A stretch of 64,000 bases of DNA. It comes from Clostridia bacterium. GTDB taxonomy: Bacteria; Bacillota; Clostridia; Oscillospirales; Acutalibacteraceae. Positions 8,807 through 17,829 of the stretch are shown piece after piece (positions within the stretch are counted from its first letter, which is position 1; every line of letters starts with the position of its first letter). The translations under genes were made by a program, and so were the position numbers. A model generated the notes under the pieces. It had not been told where the DNA came from. It did not search any database and saw only the letters and a list, made by a program, of their open reading frames with translations. The DNA lies in the NCBI GenBank assembly GCA_017626295.1, contig JAGAJB010000012.1, positions 1 to 64,000 on the forward strand, in the 5' to 3' direction.

Positions 8807-11086
8807 ATGAGAGAAATAAAAATCATCAATAACGATTGGTATTTTTCCGATACCGCAAAATCTGCCCCTGCAAATATTCCTGCTGATTGGGAAGGTTTAA
8901 ACCTCCCTCACACCTGGAACGGCACAGACGGTCAGGACGGCGGCAACGACTACAAGCGTTGCAAGGCATTTTACTGTAAAGAAATTCTCGCCTCTGACCT
9001 TACAGGCGAAGAAATTTTTTTAGAATTCGATGCGGTAAACTCAACTGCTGAAGTTTTCTGGAACGGTGTTTCGCTTTTAGTGCATCACGGCGGTTACTCA
9101 AGATTCAGAGTAAAAATCCCCGCAGACAGCATTAAGGAGAAAAATATTCTCACAGTTTCTGCGGACAACTCCCGCAACGAAACAGTTTACCCCCAAAATG
9201 CAGACTTTACTTTCTACGGCGGTATTTACAGAAGTGTAAAAATCGTAAGCGTACCTTCTGCTCATTTTGATTTAGAGTATTCAGGTGCTCCCGGTGTTAC
9301 GGTTACCCCCGAAATAATCGGCGACGACGCAGATGTTAAAATAAAAGCATACACAAAGAATGCCGACGGCACAAAAGTGAAATTCACAATTTTTGACGGT
9401 GAAAATACAGTAGGCGAAGCAGAAGCCGACGGCGAAAATGCAGATGCAGTTATAAAAATCGACAACGTACACCTTTGGAACGGCAGAAAAGACCCTCACC
9501 TTTATACACTTAAAGCAGAACTTGTAAAGGACGGAGAAATTCTCGACACCGTAAGCACACGTTTCGGTTGCAGAACGTTTAAGGTTGACCCTGAAAAAGG
9601 CTTCATTCTTAACGGCAAAGAATACCCCTTGCGCGGTGTTTCACGCCATCAGGACTACCCCGGCAAAGGTAACGCCCTTTCGTACGAAGACCACAAGCGT
9701 GATATTGACCTTATACTTGAAGTAGGCGCAACAACAATCCGCCTTGCTCACTATCAGCACGCACAGGAATTCTATGACCTTTGCGACGAAACAGGTCTTG
9801 TAATTTGGGCAGAAATCCCCTACATTTCAAAGCATATGCCCGGCGGACGCGAAAACACAATTTCGCAGATGAAGGAACTTATTTCTCAGAACTATAACCA
9901 CCCTTGTATAGTAACCTGGGGTCTTTCAAACGAAATCACTATTGCAGGCGCCGCTGACCCCGACCTTATTGAAAACCACAAAATTCTTAATAAACTATGT
10001 CACGAAATGGACAGCACCCGCCCCACAACCCTTGCGGCAGTTACAATGTGCCCCATTGATGCAGAGGTAGTTCACATCAGCGATATACTCTCATACAACC
10101 ACTACTTCGGTTGGTACGGCGGAGATACCTCTATGAACGGACCTTGGTTTGATACATTCCACAAGAAATATCCCGACCGTCCTATCGGTATCAGCGAATA
10201 CGGTTGCGAAGCACTTAACTGGCACACTTCAAAACCTGTACAGGGCGACTATACCGAAGAATATCAGGCATATTACCACGAAGAACTTATCAAACAAATT
10301 GCAGACCGTCCTTATCTTTGGGCAACACACGTATGGAATATGTTTGACTTTGCCGCCGATGCTCGTGCAGAGGGTGGCGAAAACGGTATGAACCATAAAG
10401 GTCTTGTTACCTTTGACCGTCAGTATAAGAAAGATGCGTTCTATGCATATCAGGCTTGGCTTTCCGATGTACCCATGGTACACCTTTGCGGCAAGCGTTA
10501 TATTGACAGAGTTGAAGATGTAACAAAGGTTACCGTTTACTCAAACTGCGACGAGGTTGAACTTTTCGCTAACGGAGTAAGCCTCGGAAAACAGACTAAA
10601 GGTAAATATCCTTTCTTCTATTTTGAAGTTAAAAACGAAGGCGAAACAACCTTAGAAGTAAAAGCAGGCGACCTTTGTGACACCGCAACTATTAAAAAAG
10701 TTGATACACCCAACGAAGCCTATATAATGAAAGACGAGGGCGACGTTATCAACTGGTTTGAAATCAACACCCCCGACGGAAGATTTTCCATCAATGACAC
10801 TATCGGCGATATAATGTCCACATTCGGTGGTAAAATAGCCGCTGTTAAAATTCTTCTTAAACTTAAAAATGCCATGTCCTCAGGCGACGGCGACAAAAAA
10901 GACGGCAAGAAGAAAGGCGGAATGGAAGTTGCAGGCTTCGAGATGAGTATGGGTATACTTAAAAACGTTTACGGTATGGCAAAAGGCTTCACCGTTAAAC
11001 GCGTATTCTCAATGCTCGGCGGTAAGTTCACAAAAGAACAAATCCTCGAAATCAACGCAATGCTTAATAAGGTTAAAAAGAAATAA
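8807..11086 (+). CDS. GH2 beta-galactosidase-like enzyme with helical C-terminal extension
   Basis: 759 residues, no signal peptide. It has an N-terminal jelly roll (~1-150, with LPHTWNG and EVFWNG), an Ig-like domain (~160-260), then the catalytic barrel. E376 in WGLSNE is the expected acid/base, and E464 in ISEYG the expected nucleophile. It should cleave beta-galactosides or beta-glucuronides inside the cell; GH2 specificity cannot be decided here. After a short Ig-like domain to about 635, the last ~120 residues form a Lys/Gly-rich, probably helical extension that I do not recognise from GH2 enzymes. Tightly placed in an operon between trkH and a EutH-like permease. Confidence 0.85.
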   Translation: MREIKIINNDWYFSDTAKSAPANIPADWEGLNLPHTWNGTDGQDGGNDYKRCKAFYCKEILASDLTGEEIFLEFDAVNSTAEVFWNGVSLLVHHGGYSRFRVKIPADSIKEKNILTVSADNSRNETVYPQNADFTFYGGIYRSVKIVSVPSAHFDLEYSGAPGVTVTPEIIGDDADVKIKAYTKNADGTKVKFTIFDGENTVGEAEADGENADAVIKIDNVHLWNGRKDPHLYTLKAELVKDGEILDTVSTRFGCRTFKVDPEKGFILNGKEYPLRGVSRHQDYPGKGNALSYEDHKRDIDLILEVGATTIRLAHYQHAQEFYDLCDETGLVIWAEIPYISKHMPGGRENTISQMKELISQNYNHPCIVTWGLSNEITIAGAADPDLIENHKILNKLCHEMDSTRPTTLAAVTMCPIDAEVVHISDILSYNHYFGWYGGDTSMNGPWFDTFHKKYPDRPIGISEYGCEALNWHTSKPVQGDYTEEYQAYYHEELIKQIADRPYLWATHVWNMFDFAADARAEGGENGMNHKGLVTFDRQYKKDAFYAYQAWLSDVPMVHLCGKRYIDRVEDVTKVTVYSNCDEVELFANGVSLGKQTKGKYPFFYFEVKNEGETTLEVKAGDLCDTATIKKVDTPNEAYIMKDEGDVINWFEINTPDGRFSINDTIGDIMSTFGGKIAAVKILLKLKNAMSSGDGDKKDGKKKGGMEVAGFEMSMGILKNVYGMAKGFTVKRVFSMLGGKFTKEQILEINAMLNKVKKK

Positions 11087-11101
11087 ATAGGTGTGATAAT
11101 C

Positions 11102-12175
11102 TTGGCAGAAATCCTTGCCGGCATAATGGCTGTGTTTGCCGTAATCGGCGCACTTGATAAAATAACGGGCAATCATCTTAAACTAGGTGATGAATTTGAA
11201 AAGGGCATTATGACTTTGGGGCCGTTATCCCTTTCAATGATAGGTATGATGACTATTGCCCCTGCCCTTGCAGATTTACTTATACCTGTCATTACCCCTG
11301 TTGCAAACCTTTTCGGCTTTGACCCATCAGCGCTTGCAGGTATTCTTATTGCTAACGATATGGGCGGTGCGACTCTGGCAGATTCCATTGCCGCCGATAA
11401 ACTTTTAGGCTCGTTCCACGGTCTTTGCGTAGCCTCGATGCTTGGTGCAACTATTTCTTTTACCATTCCCGTTGCCCTTCGCTCATCAAAAAAAGAACAT
11501 CACGACGACGTTCTTTTGGGGCTTCTTTGCGGTATCAGTACAATTCCCGTAGGTTGCTTTGTTTCGGGTCTTGTTATGGGTATCAACCCCTTAACTGTTC
11601 TGCTTAATCTTTTACCTGCAATTATAATTTCCGTAATTATAATAATCGGTCTTTTAAAATTCCAAAAAGTTACCGTTAAGATTTTCTCCGTTTTCGGTAA
11701 AATAATTTCAATACTTATAACCTGCGGTCTTGCTCTGGGTATTTTTCAACAACTTACGGGAAAAGTTATTTTAGAAAACACCGCGCCTATTATGGAAAGT
11801 GCCGCAACGGTTTTCACAATTTGCATAACTCTGGCAGGTACGTTCCCTCTCATTGCAATTATTTCCAAAATACTCAAAGAACCGCTTTCGGTTTTAGGTA
11901 AGAAACTTGAACTTGACGATACATCCGTTGTAGGTCTTATTGCAACTCTTGCAAACTCCATTGCAACAATGGAAAGCGCTGACAGAATGAACCGTAAAGG
12001 TCGGATTTTGAATCTTGCCTTTGCAGTTTCCGCCGCGTTTGTTTTCGGCGACCATCTGGCTTTTACACTTTCATATAATGCAGAGCATATTGTTCCCGTT
12101 ATTATAGGAAAACTCGTAGCAGGTATAACTGCTTTAGTCGTTGCAAGTATACTTTATAATAAAAGTAACAAATAA
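11102..12175 (+). CDS. EutH-like transporter
   Basis: 357 residues, about ten hydrophobic helices. The N terminus (AEILAGIMAVFAVIGALDKI), ANDMGGATLADSI and GDHLAFT resemble the EutH ethanolamine permease family. There are no eut lyase, cobalamin or microcompartment genes in the window, so ethanolamine as substrate is uncertain. I chose TTG 11102, spaced properly from AGGTG, over the in-frame GTG at 11093. It is the last gene of the trkA-trkH-GH2 run and is followed by a strong terminator. Confidence 0.8.
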   Translation: MAEILAGIMAVFAVIGALDKITGNHLKLGDEFEKGIMTLGPLSLSMIGMMTIAPALADLLIPVITPVANLFGFDPSALAGILIANDMGGATLADSIAADKLLGSFHGLCVASMLGATISFTIPVALRSSKKEHHDDVLLGLLCGISTIPVGCFVSGLVMGINPLTVLLNLLPAIIISVIIIIGLLKFQKVTVKIFSVFGKIISILITCGLALGIFQQLTGKVILENTAPIMESAATVFTICITLAGTFPLIAIISKILKEPLSVLGKKLELDDTSVVGLIATLANSIATMESADRMNRKGRILNLAFAVSAAFVFGDHLAFTLSYNAEHIVPVIIGKLVAGITALVVASILYNKSNK

Positions 12176-12184
12176 CAAAACTAA

Positions 12185-12226
12185 AAGGAACTCTCCACAG
12201 CACCCTAAATTGCCGTGGAGAGTTTT
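12185..12226. terminator. Bidirectional terminator
   Basis: A stem AACTCTCCAC/GTGGAGAGTT (12189-12198 with 12215-12224) is flanked by A and T runs. It lies between the convergent eutH-like and LRR genes. Confidence 0.85.
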
Positions 12227-15200
12227 TTATACGCCAATACTTAATAACTTTTGTAGCATACTTTTTATTGCATTTATCAGTTGTTCAAACCAATTCAACA
12301 ATTTGCTGTTGTTTATTCGGGTATAGGAGGCTTTTCCGCAGTAGTTTCCTATACCTCTAATTGTAGTCACAATGTCACCGCTTTCGCTGACTGATTTTTT
12401 CACTGTATAATCTTTGCCTTCCTCAAGGACAACACCTCTGTCTGTAACTACCACTGAATCACCATATTCTATATCAGTTTCTGAAATTGACTTTTTCTCA
12501 ACCGTATAGCTAGCATTCACAACACCGTCATAGTTACCCATAAGCGAAACACTGATGTTATATGTACCCGCTGCCGTAAGAATCTGATTTTCTATCAACT
12601 CATAATCTATACCTTCAACAAGTTTTATTGAGCCGCTGAATAAATCTATATCAGGTGTAATACCTGCAGGGTCATAAACTGCACTATTATCTAAAGCTAC
12701 AACAGTTTCAGCGCCTTTAGGTAAAATTGCAAACTTCGCTGTTGCAACAAGATGCTTAAAATCGCCAAGACCTTTAATTATAACCTTTGCGGAACCTACA
12801 TTAACATTATCTTTATAGGAAGCTGTATATTCCGTATCCTGTGCAAGACTTCTACTGTTAGCAGAGACACCGAGTTTAGGTGTAAGCGCTTCCCCCGTGT
12901 AGATTTGATTTTCGATGGGGTCAACAACAAGGGTTGTGTATTTAATATCATTTTCTTCTGCATATTGCTCTGCGTAAGAGCCTTCGTTACAGTAAATAAC
13001 TAAATCTTCACTGGCGCCCTTAAATGCATCTTCGCTAATTTCCATAACATTGTCTGGAATAACAACGGTTGCAAGCGCTGTACAGTCAGCAAAGCTTTCT
13101 TCACCAATTTCCTCTACGGAGCCTCCGACAACAACGATTTCCAAATCGGAACAATTAGCAAAAAGTTTATCGGAAAGGTTAACTAAACTTTCATTTATAA
13201 CCGCCTTTTTTAGTTTTGTGCCACAAAATACATAACTCCCCACATTTACAAGATTCTCGTAAAGAGTTACCTCTGTTATGTTTGTTGCACAAAACGCTTG
13301 ATCACCTATAGTAGTCAGTGTTTCAGGCAATTCAAAATACTCAAGATCGCTATAAGCAAAAGCATCACGACCTATTATTTCTATATTTTTTCCGCCATAG
13401 ATATGCTTTATATTAGCCTGATTAAACGCACCTTCACCAATTATCGTAACAGTATCCGGTATAGTAAACTCCTCAAAATCACCCGCCCAAAACGCTCGAG
13501 CACCTATACTTTTATATATCCCTGTTATTTCCACTTCTTTAAAACAATAGTGACCGTTTGCAAAATCGCAAGAAATGGCATCTCTTTGATTTGTCAGTTT
13601 AAGTTTTATTAACCTGCTGTGAGTATGAGGATTTCCATATTGGTCATGTCCAAAGTAATGTGATAACTCTTGTTCCAGATTAGGTGCTACAAATTCAACA
13701 GGATCTGCATATTTGAAAGAATCTTCTTCAAACTCAATATTCTCATTTATAAACGCTACTTTATTAAGTGCTTTACAGTTATAAAATGCATTTTCAGCAA
13801 CATATATTACTGTTTCGGGCGAAACATAATCACCTGTTTTCGTACGCGGACATCTTATTAGTTCTGTTATATCCTTGTTATATAAAACCCCGTCAATAGC
13901 AGCATACGAAGAATTATCTTCGTCAACAACAAAAGCCTCAACATATCGCATATCATCAAGAGAATCCCTATTGATACGTTTAACTTTTGAATCAATTCTA
14001 AAAACGGTATCCTGCTTTTTCTCAGGGTACAAATACAGCGTACCGTCTTTTTTATAAACGATACCGTCAATTGAGAAAAAATACGGATTTTCGGGATCAA
14101 TATAAAATGCCGTTATGCTTTCGTAGTTTGGGGCACTATCATCAAATGCCCGGGAGTTTATTATTTCTATATTTTTACCGAAATGCATTTCTGTAATACC
14201 GACACAATCCTTGAATGCATCACCGTTTATACACTTAAGAGAATCCGGGAAATTTATAGAAGTTAATTTTTTACAAGAATCAAAACTACCAATTATAAAT
14301 TCAATACCTTCGGAAAGCGTAACAGTCGTTAAACCACTGCAATTCACGAAAGCGGCATCAATTTTTTTAACAGAAGCAGGAATAGTAATACTGCTTAAAG
14401 ATGACCAAGAAAAAGCACCTTTGGGAATTTCTTTTATCTTTTCGTTCAACTCTATGTTTCTGACAGAAGAATAATAAAAACTATAGGGTTCAATTGCTGT
14501 AACACCATCCCCCAAAACCACCTTTTTGACATTTGAACTTCTGAAAGCATAGCGTGGAATAGAGTTGTCTGTAACCGTTACCGTGTATAAGTTCCCGGGG
14601 TAGTTATACACATAGGAATATGTAATATCTTTCCGGTTGTTCATTTTTGTATAATACTGTGTATCCTCTTTACAGATTTTGTTGCTGCAAACGGGGCATT
14701 TCGAGTCTGTACCAAAAATATAACCAAACAATGGCTTTGTAGTTTCCTTAGCAGCATCTCTAGAATTACCTGTAAAAGGAACAGAAAGTTCTTTCAAATT
14801 ACACATTCCGGACAAAGCACCCGCATCAATTGTTTGCACCGAATCCGGAATCACCAGACTTTCAATTGATGTACAGCCGTAGAACGAACCTTTTGATAAA
14901 TACAATAAACTGTCAGGAAGTATTACTTCACTAATGTTTACATTTTTGTAAAATCCACCACCAATTCGTTTCACGCCATCAGGAACCACAACTTTTTCAT
15001 CAGTTCCTTTATATTTAATAAGAACACCATCGCCGACAGTTACAAATTCTTCATCATTATCATTAACAAATTTCGCATTTTCAAAGCTTGCATATTCAAC
15101 TGCAAAATCTTTTTCCGGAAAATCCACATAAGCAAGAGCACTACAATTTTCAAATGCATAGGCTTTCACTGACTCTAAACGTACCGGCAACGCTATACTG

Positions 15201-16150
15201 GTAAGATTTATACAATCAGCAAAAGCGTACATACCAATAGTATCTATCTTTGAAGATTTTATATTAATCTTACTTAAGTTCTCGCAATTTCGAGCAAAAC
15301 AAGCCGGTATATATTCTGTGGTAACAGTATCTTCAATAACTATTTCTTCAATCCCTACAGCATTCTGAAAATTATATTTATATAATCCTTGAGTTATTGT
15401 AACGCTTTTTAACGAATAAGGAATATAGTAATTTACTTTTTTATCTACCGTAGATTTAACGGAATATGTATTTTCATACTCTATTGTACCGAACATATAT
15501 CCCAATTGGTCAGTTTTTGTTGCGATTGTATTATCGGGACCACCACCGACAAAAGGTGTTGTTATTTTTTCTAAATTACATCCCGGAAAAGAACGATAAA
15601 TAGCGGTAACACTGTTAGGAATCACAATTTCTTTTAAGCTTACACAATCTTTAAATACCGAACCATAGATCGCTTTTAATGTATCCGGCAAAATAACATT
15701 CTTCAATGAAGTACAACCCTGAAACGCATAGCCGTTGATATAAGTAATGGGTGCTTCTATTACAATTTCTTCAAGCATCGCAAAATTTTCAAAAGCATTT
15801 AGACTAACACTTTTAATATCACCGGTAATAACAAGACGTTTTGCATCTTTATAGTCATGCCATGGTGCCGGTGTTTTGTTATAGTTAGGCATATTACCAC
15901 TACCTGTAACAGTCAGTGTCTTGTCGTATCCAGACCAATTAAAAGAGCAATAATCTGCCGCCTCTGCTTTTACGTTGATTTCAGGCAGTTCAAAATTAAT
16001 ATTTTCTATTGCTTCACCGATACTTTGTACAACAACGTTAGTAGAATTTTTCATAAATGCTGCAACAGAGTTATTTATCGGTACAACCGAAATTATAATT
16101 ATAGCAACCAAAACACTTGAAACAAGTTTTAAAACTCTTCTGTTCCTCAT
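12227..16150 (-). CDS. BspA-like leucine-rich-repeat surface protein
   Basis: 1307 residues. A signal peptide (~1-31) is followed by a long series of LRR_5 repeats of ~22-24 residues, with cores such as IPDSV..I..GAF.GC..L. Around residue 490 a Cys-rich insert (CPVCSNKIC) could bind a metal. The last ~250 residues hold two or three beta-rich MBG/Ig-like repeats (ENQIYTGEALTPKLGV and similar). It ends in a short amphipathic helix (LLNWFEQLINAIKSML). Such proteins are exposed on the cell surface and bind host or neighbour ligands; the ligand is unknown. It is the third gene after a sigma factor and a probable anti-sigma factor, 2 bases from the latter, so expression may be auto-controlled. Confidence 0.88.
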   Translation of the reverse strand: MRNRRVLKLVSSVLVAIIIISVVPINNSVAAFMKNSTNVVVQSIGEAIENINFELPEINVKAEAADYCSFNWSGYDKTLTVTGSGNMPNYNKTPAPWHDYKDAKRLVITGDIKSVSLNAFENFAMLEEIVIEAPITYINGYAFQGCTSLKNVILPDTLKAIYGSVFKDCVSLKEIVIPNSVTAIYRSFPGCNLEKITTPFVGGGPDNTIATKTDQLGYMFGTIEYENTYSVKSTVDKKVNYYIPYSLKSVTITQGLYKYNFQNAVGIEEIVIEDTVTTEYIPACFARNCENLSKINIKSSKIDTIGMYAFADCINLTSIALPVRLESVKAYAFENCSALAYVDFPEKDFAVEYASFENAKFVNDNDEEFVTVGDGVLIKYKGTDEKVVVPDGVKRIGGGFYKNVNISEVILPDSLLYLSKGSFYGCTSIESLVIPDSVQTIDAGALSGMCNLKELSVPFTGNSRDAAKETTKPLFGYIFGTDSKCPVCSNKICKEDTQYYTKMNNRKDITYSYVYNYPGNLYTVTVTDNSIPRYAFRSSNVKKVVLGDGVTAIEPYSFYYSSVRNIELNEKIKEIPKGAFSWSSLSSITIPASVKKIDAAFVNCSGLTTVTLSEGIEFIIGSFDSCKKLTSINFPDSLKCINGDAFKDCVGITEMHFGKNIEIINSRAFDDSAPNYESITAFYIDPENPYFFSIDGIVYKKDGTLYLYPEKKQDTVFRIDSKVKRINRDSLDDMRYVEAFVVDEDNSSYAAIDGVLYNKDITELIRCPRTKTGDYVSPETVIYVAENAFYNCKALNKVAFINENIEFEEDSFKYADPVEFVAPNLEQELSHYFGHDQYGNPHTHSRLIKLKLTNQRDAISCDFANGHYCFKEVEITGIYKSIGARAFWAGDFEEFTIPDTVTIIGEGAFNQANIKHIYGGKNIEIIGRDAFAYSDLEYFELPETLTTIGDQAFCATNITEVTLYENLVNVGSYVFCGTKLKKAVINESLVNLSDKLFANCSDLEIVVVGGSVEEIGEESFADCTALATVVIPDNVMEISEDAFKGASEDLVIYCNEGSYAEQYAEENDIKYTTLVVDPIENQIYTGEALTPKLGVSANSRSLAQDTEYTASYKDNVNVGSAKVIIKGLGDFKHLVATAKFAILPKGAETVVALDNSAVYDPAGITPDIDLFSGSIKLVEGIDYELIENQILTAAGTYNISVSLMGNYDGVVNASYTVEKKSISETDIEYGDSVVVTDRGVVLEEGKDYTVKKSVSESGDIVTTIRGIGNYCGKASYTRINNSKLLNWFEQLINAIKSMLQKLLSIGV

Positions 16151-16152
16151 AA

Positions 16153-17199
16153 TTAACCCTCCAAATTCTGTGGTAAGAACTGAAAACTACAACCGCCATA
16201 TTCTACGGTAACAAGCTCAGCCTCAAAATCTTCAGAATATTCTGTCTTTATGGTGTATTCGCCTTTTGGAATTTCTTTTTCACTGCCATCGCTGTAAACA
16301 GCATAAACACTCATACTCTCAACGTTATAACCGCCATTAAAATTCCCGTAAATAGAATTGAGCGTAACGGGATTTTTCTCTTTTCCTGCACGAACATTCA
16401 CATAAACATTTGCATATTGATGATTATATTTAACAGTAATCTTGGTTCTGCCTTTATTATCCGGCTCACCTATTTCCACTTTGCATTCATCAATAGAAAC
16501 AACCTTTTCCGTTTCATCAGAATAGCAAACTTCAACATAAACTTTACTTAAATCAATTTGCGATTTGTCTGTATATTCGGTTTTAAATCCGGGAGGCAAA
16601 AGAACAACAATTTTATGAACCATCGGTATCGGATTAGTTGTTTCCGGAACAGTAACACTACTTTCGTTTTCGTGTTGGGGGATTTGAAAATGATATGATG
16701 TTGTATTCTCTTTTTCATAAGCGGTGGTTATCTCTTGTGTAACACTTGTAGTCAACTCTTTCACGGTAGTTTTTGTTTCGGGATTAACAACCGTCTCCTC
16801 ATAAACATTAAAAACATCATTCCAAAAACCGTTACCTTTTATAGAGCCTTGCGTTATCGGGGTTATTGTTTTGGCTGATACCACAGCACATATAACTGCA
16901 ACTACAGCACAAGCAACAGAAGCAGCCGTTATTGTTTTGAATTTTTTATTGTGTTGTTTTATTATTCTTTCAACACCAAGAAAAGCCTCATATTTTTCTA
17001 CTTCCTCACCGGACAGTGCCGCTTGCAGATTTTCAATTGCAACACAGCAATCGTCAATTAACTCTGCATTTATTTCTTCAACATCTTTGGAAAGTTCTTC
17101 TTCTACAAACTCCTCAAGTTCACGAATAAGAGAAGCATAAAATAAATCATCATTGATGTTCCCGTTTGTAAAAAAACTTTTTTCAAGTTCAATATTCAT
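16153..17199 (-). CDS. Probable anti-sigma factor, membrane protein with extracellular Ig-like domains
   Basis: 348 residues. An acidic cytoplasmic N-terminal region (~1-90) is followed by one transmembrane helix (~96-115, TITAASVACAVVAVICAVVS). The outside has a Thr/Glu-rich linker and two beta domains; the first contains GFKTEYTDKSQIDLSKVYV, a bacterial Ig-like pattern. The start codon overlaps the sigma gene stop by 4 bases. Position and topology fit an anti-sigma factor that holds the sigma factor at the membrane. No zinc-binding anti-sigma motif is seen, so the role is inferred from context. Confidence 0.65.
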   Translation of the reverse strand: MNIELEKSFFTNGNINDDLFYASLIRELEEFVEEELSKDVEEINAELIDDCCVAIENLQAALSGEEVEKYEAFLGVERIIKQHNKKFKTITAASVACAVVAVICAVVSAKTITPITQGSIKGNGFWNDVFNVYEETVVNPETKTTVKELTTSVTQEITTAYEKENTTSYHFQIPQHENESSVTVPETTNPIPMVHKIVVLLPPGFKTEYTDKSQIDLSKVYVEVCYSDETEKVVSIDECKVEIGEPDNKGRTKITVKYNHQYANVYVNVRAGKEKNPVTLNSIYGNFNGGYNVESMSVYAVYSDGSEKEIPKGEYTIKTEYSEDFEAELVTVEYGGCSFQFLPQNLEG

Positions 17200-17726
17200 A
17201 TCAAATCTTCTCCTTTCATTTCTTCCGTTATCAAGTCTTTAACCTTTTGCCTTAATCTTGATAACCTCTTTGCTGCGGCATCAAAAGAAATATTTAGTTC
17301 TCGGGCAATTTCCGCAATGCTTTTGCCGTCCGTATATTTCATTTTGTAAATCAATTGTTCTTTCTCATCAAGAATTCTGATAATTTTTTCGGCATATAAG
17401 TCAAAATCAATATAACTGAAATCAATAATCTCCGTTGCAGCCAAAGTTTCCGATAACTCATCCAAAGAAACAATAGTGTTTGTTTTTTTATCTTGACGCC
17501 ATTGTGTTTTTATCAAGTTATCAGCAATTTTATATAAGAATGCACCTGTATTCTTAATTTCTTCACCCTGTAAAACACGTTTATAAAAAATCATAAAACA
17601 TTCCTGAACACAGTCCTCTGCTTCGTTCCTGTTTTTCAATTTTATATTACAAAAACGTGCAATTTTATCAAAATATGTATTGTAGGCTTCTCGAAGTGTT
17701 TCGTCAGCCCGTTTTTTATTTTGCAA
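17196..17726 (-). CDS. ECF-type RNA polymerase sigma factor
   Basis: 176 residues. Region 2 spans ~10-75 (FCNIKLKNRNEAEDCVQECF, then the -10 recognition segment) and region 4 spans ~115-170 with the helix-turn-helix KSIAEIARELNISFDAAAKR. Regions 1 and 3 are missing, as in ECF sigma factors. The start is TTG behind AAGGATGA. It heads a three-gene unit with a probable anti-sigma factor and a giant surface protein; control of that surface protein is the likely job. No clear house-keeping promoter was assigned upstream. Confidence 0.88.
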   Translation of the reverse strand: MQNKKRADETLREAYNTYFDKIARFCNIKLKNRNEAEDCVQECFMIFYKRVLQGEEIKNTGAFLYKIADNLIKTQWRQDKKTNTIVSLDELSETLAATEIIDFSYIDFDLYAEKIIRILDEKEQLIYKMKYTDGKSIAEIARELNISFDAAAKRLSRLRQKVKDLITEEMKGEDLI

Positions 17727-17792
17727 TTAAATCATCCTTATAGTTTTCTACCTATATGTGTCACAAAAAGGAAAACTTGACATAATTTTACA

Positions 17793-17822
17793 AAAAAATT
17801 TTGGGACGGAAATTTCCGTCCC
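17793..17822 (-). terminator. Terminator of the alcohol dehydrogenase gene
   Basis: A perfect 20-base palindrome (17803-17822, GGGACGGAAA with its complement) is followed on the minus strand by AAAATTTTTTT. Confidence 0.85.
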
Positions 17823-17829
17823 TTTCATT

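Noticed and set aside
11102-12175. Ethanolamine utilisation locus
   Set aside because: No eutB, eutC, shell protein or cobalamin genes are present, so only the transporter similarity is claimed.
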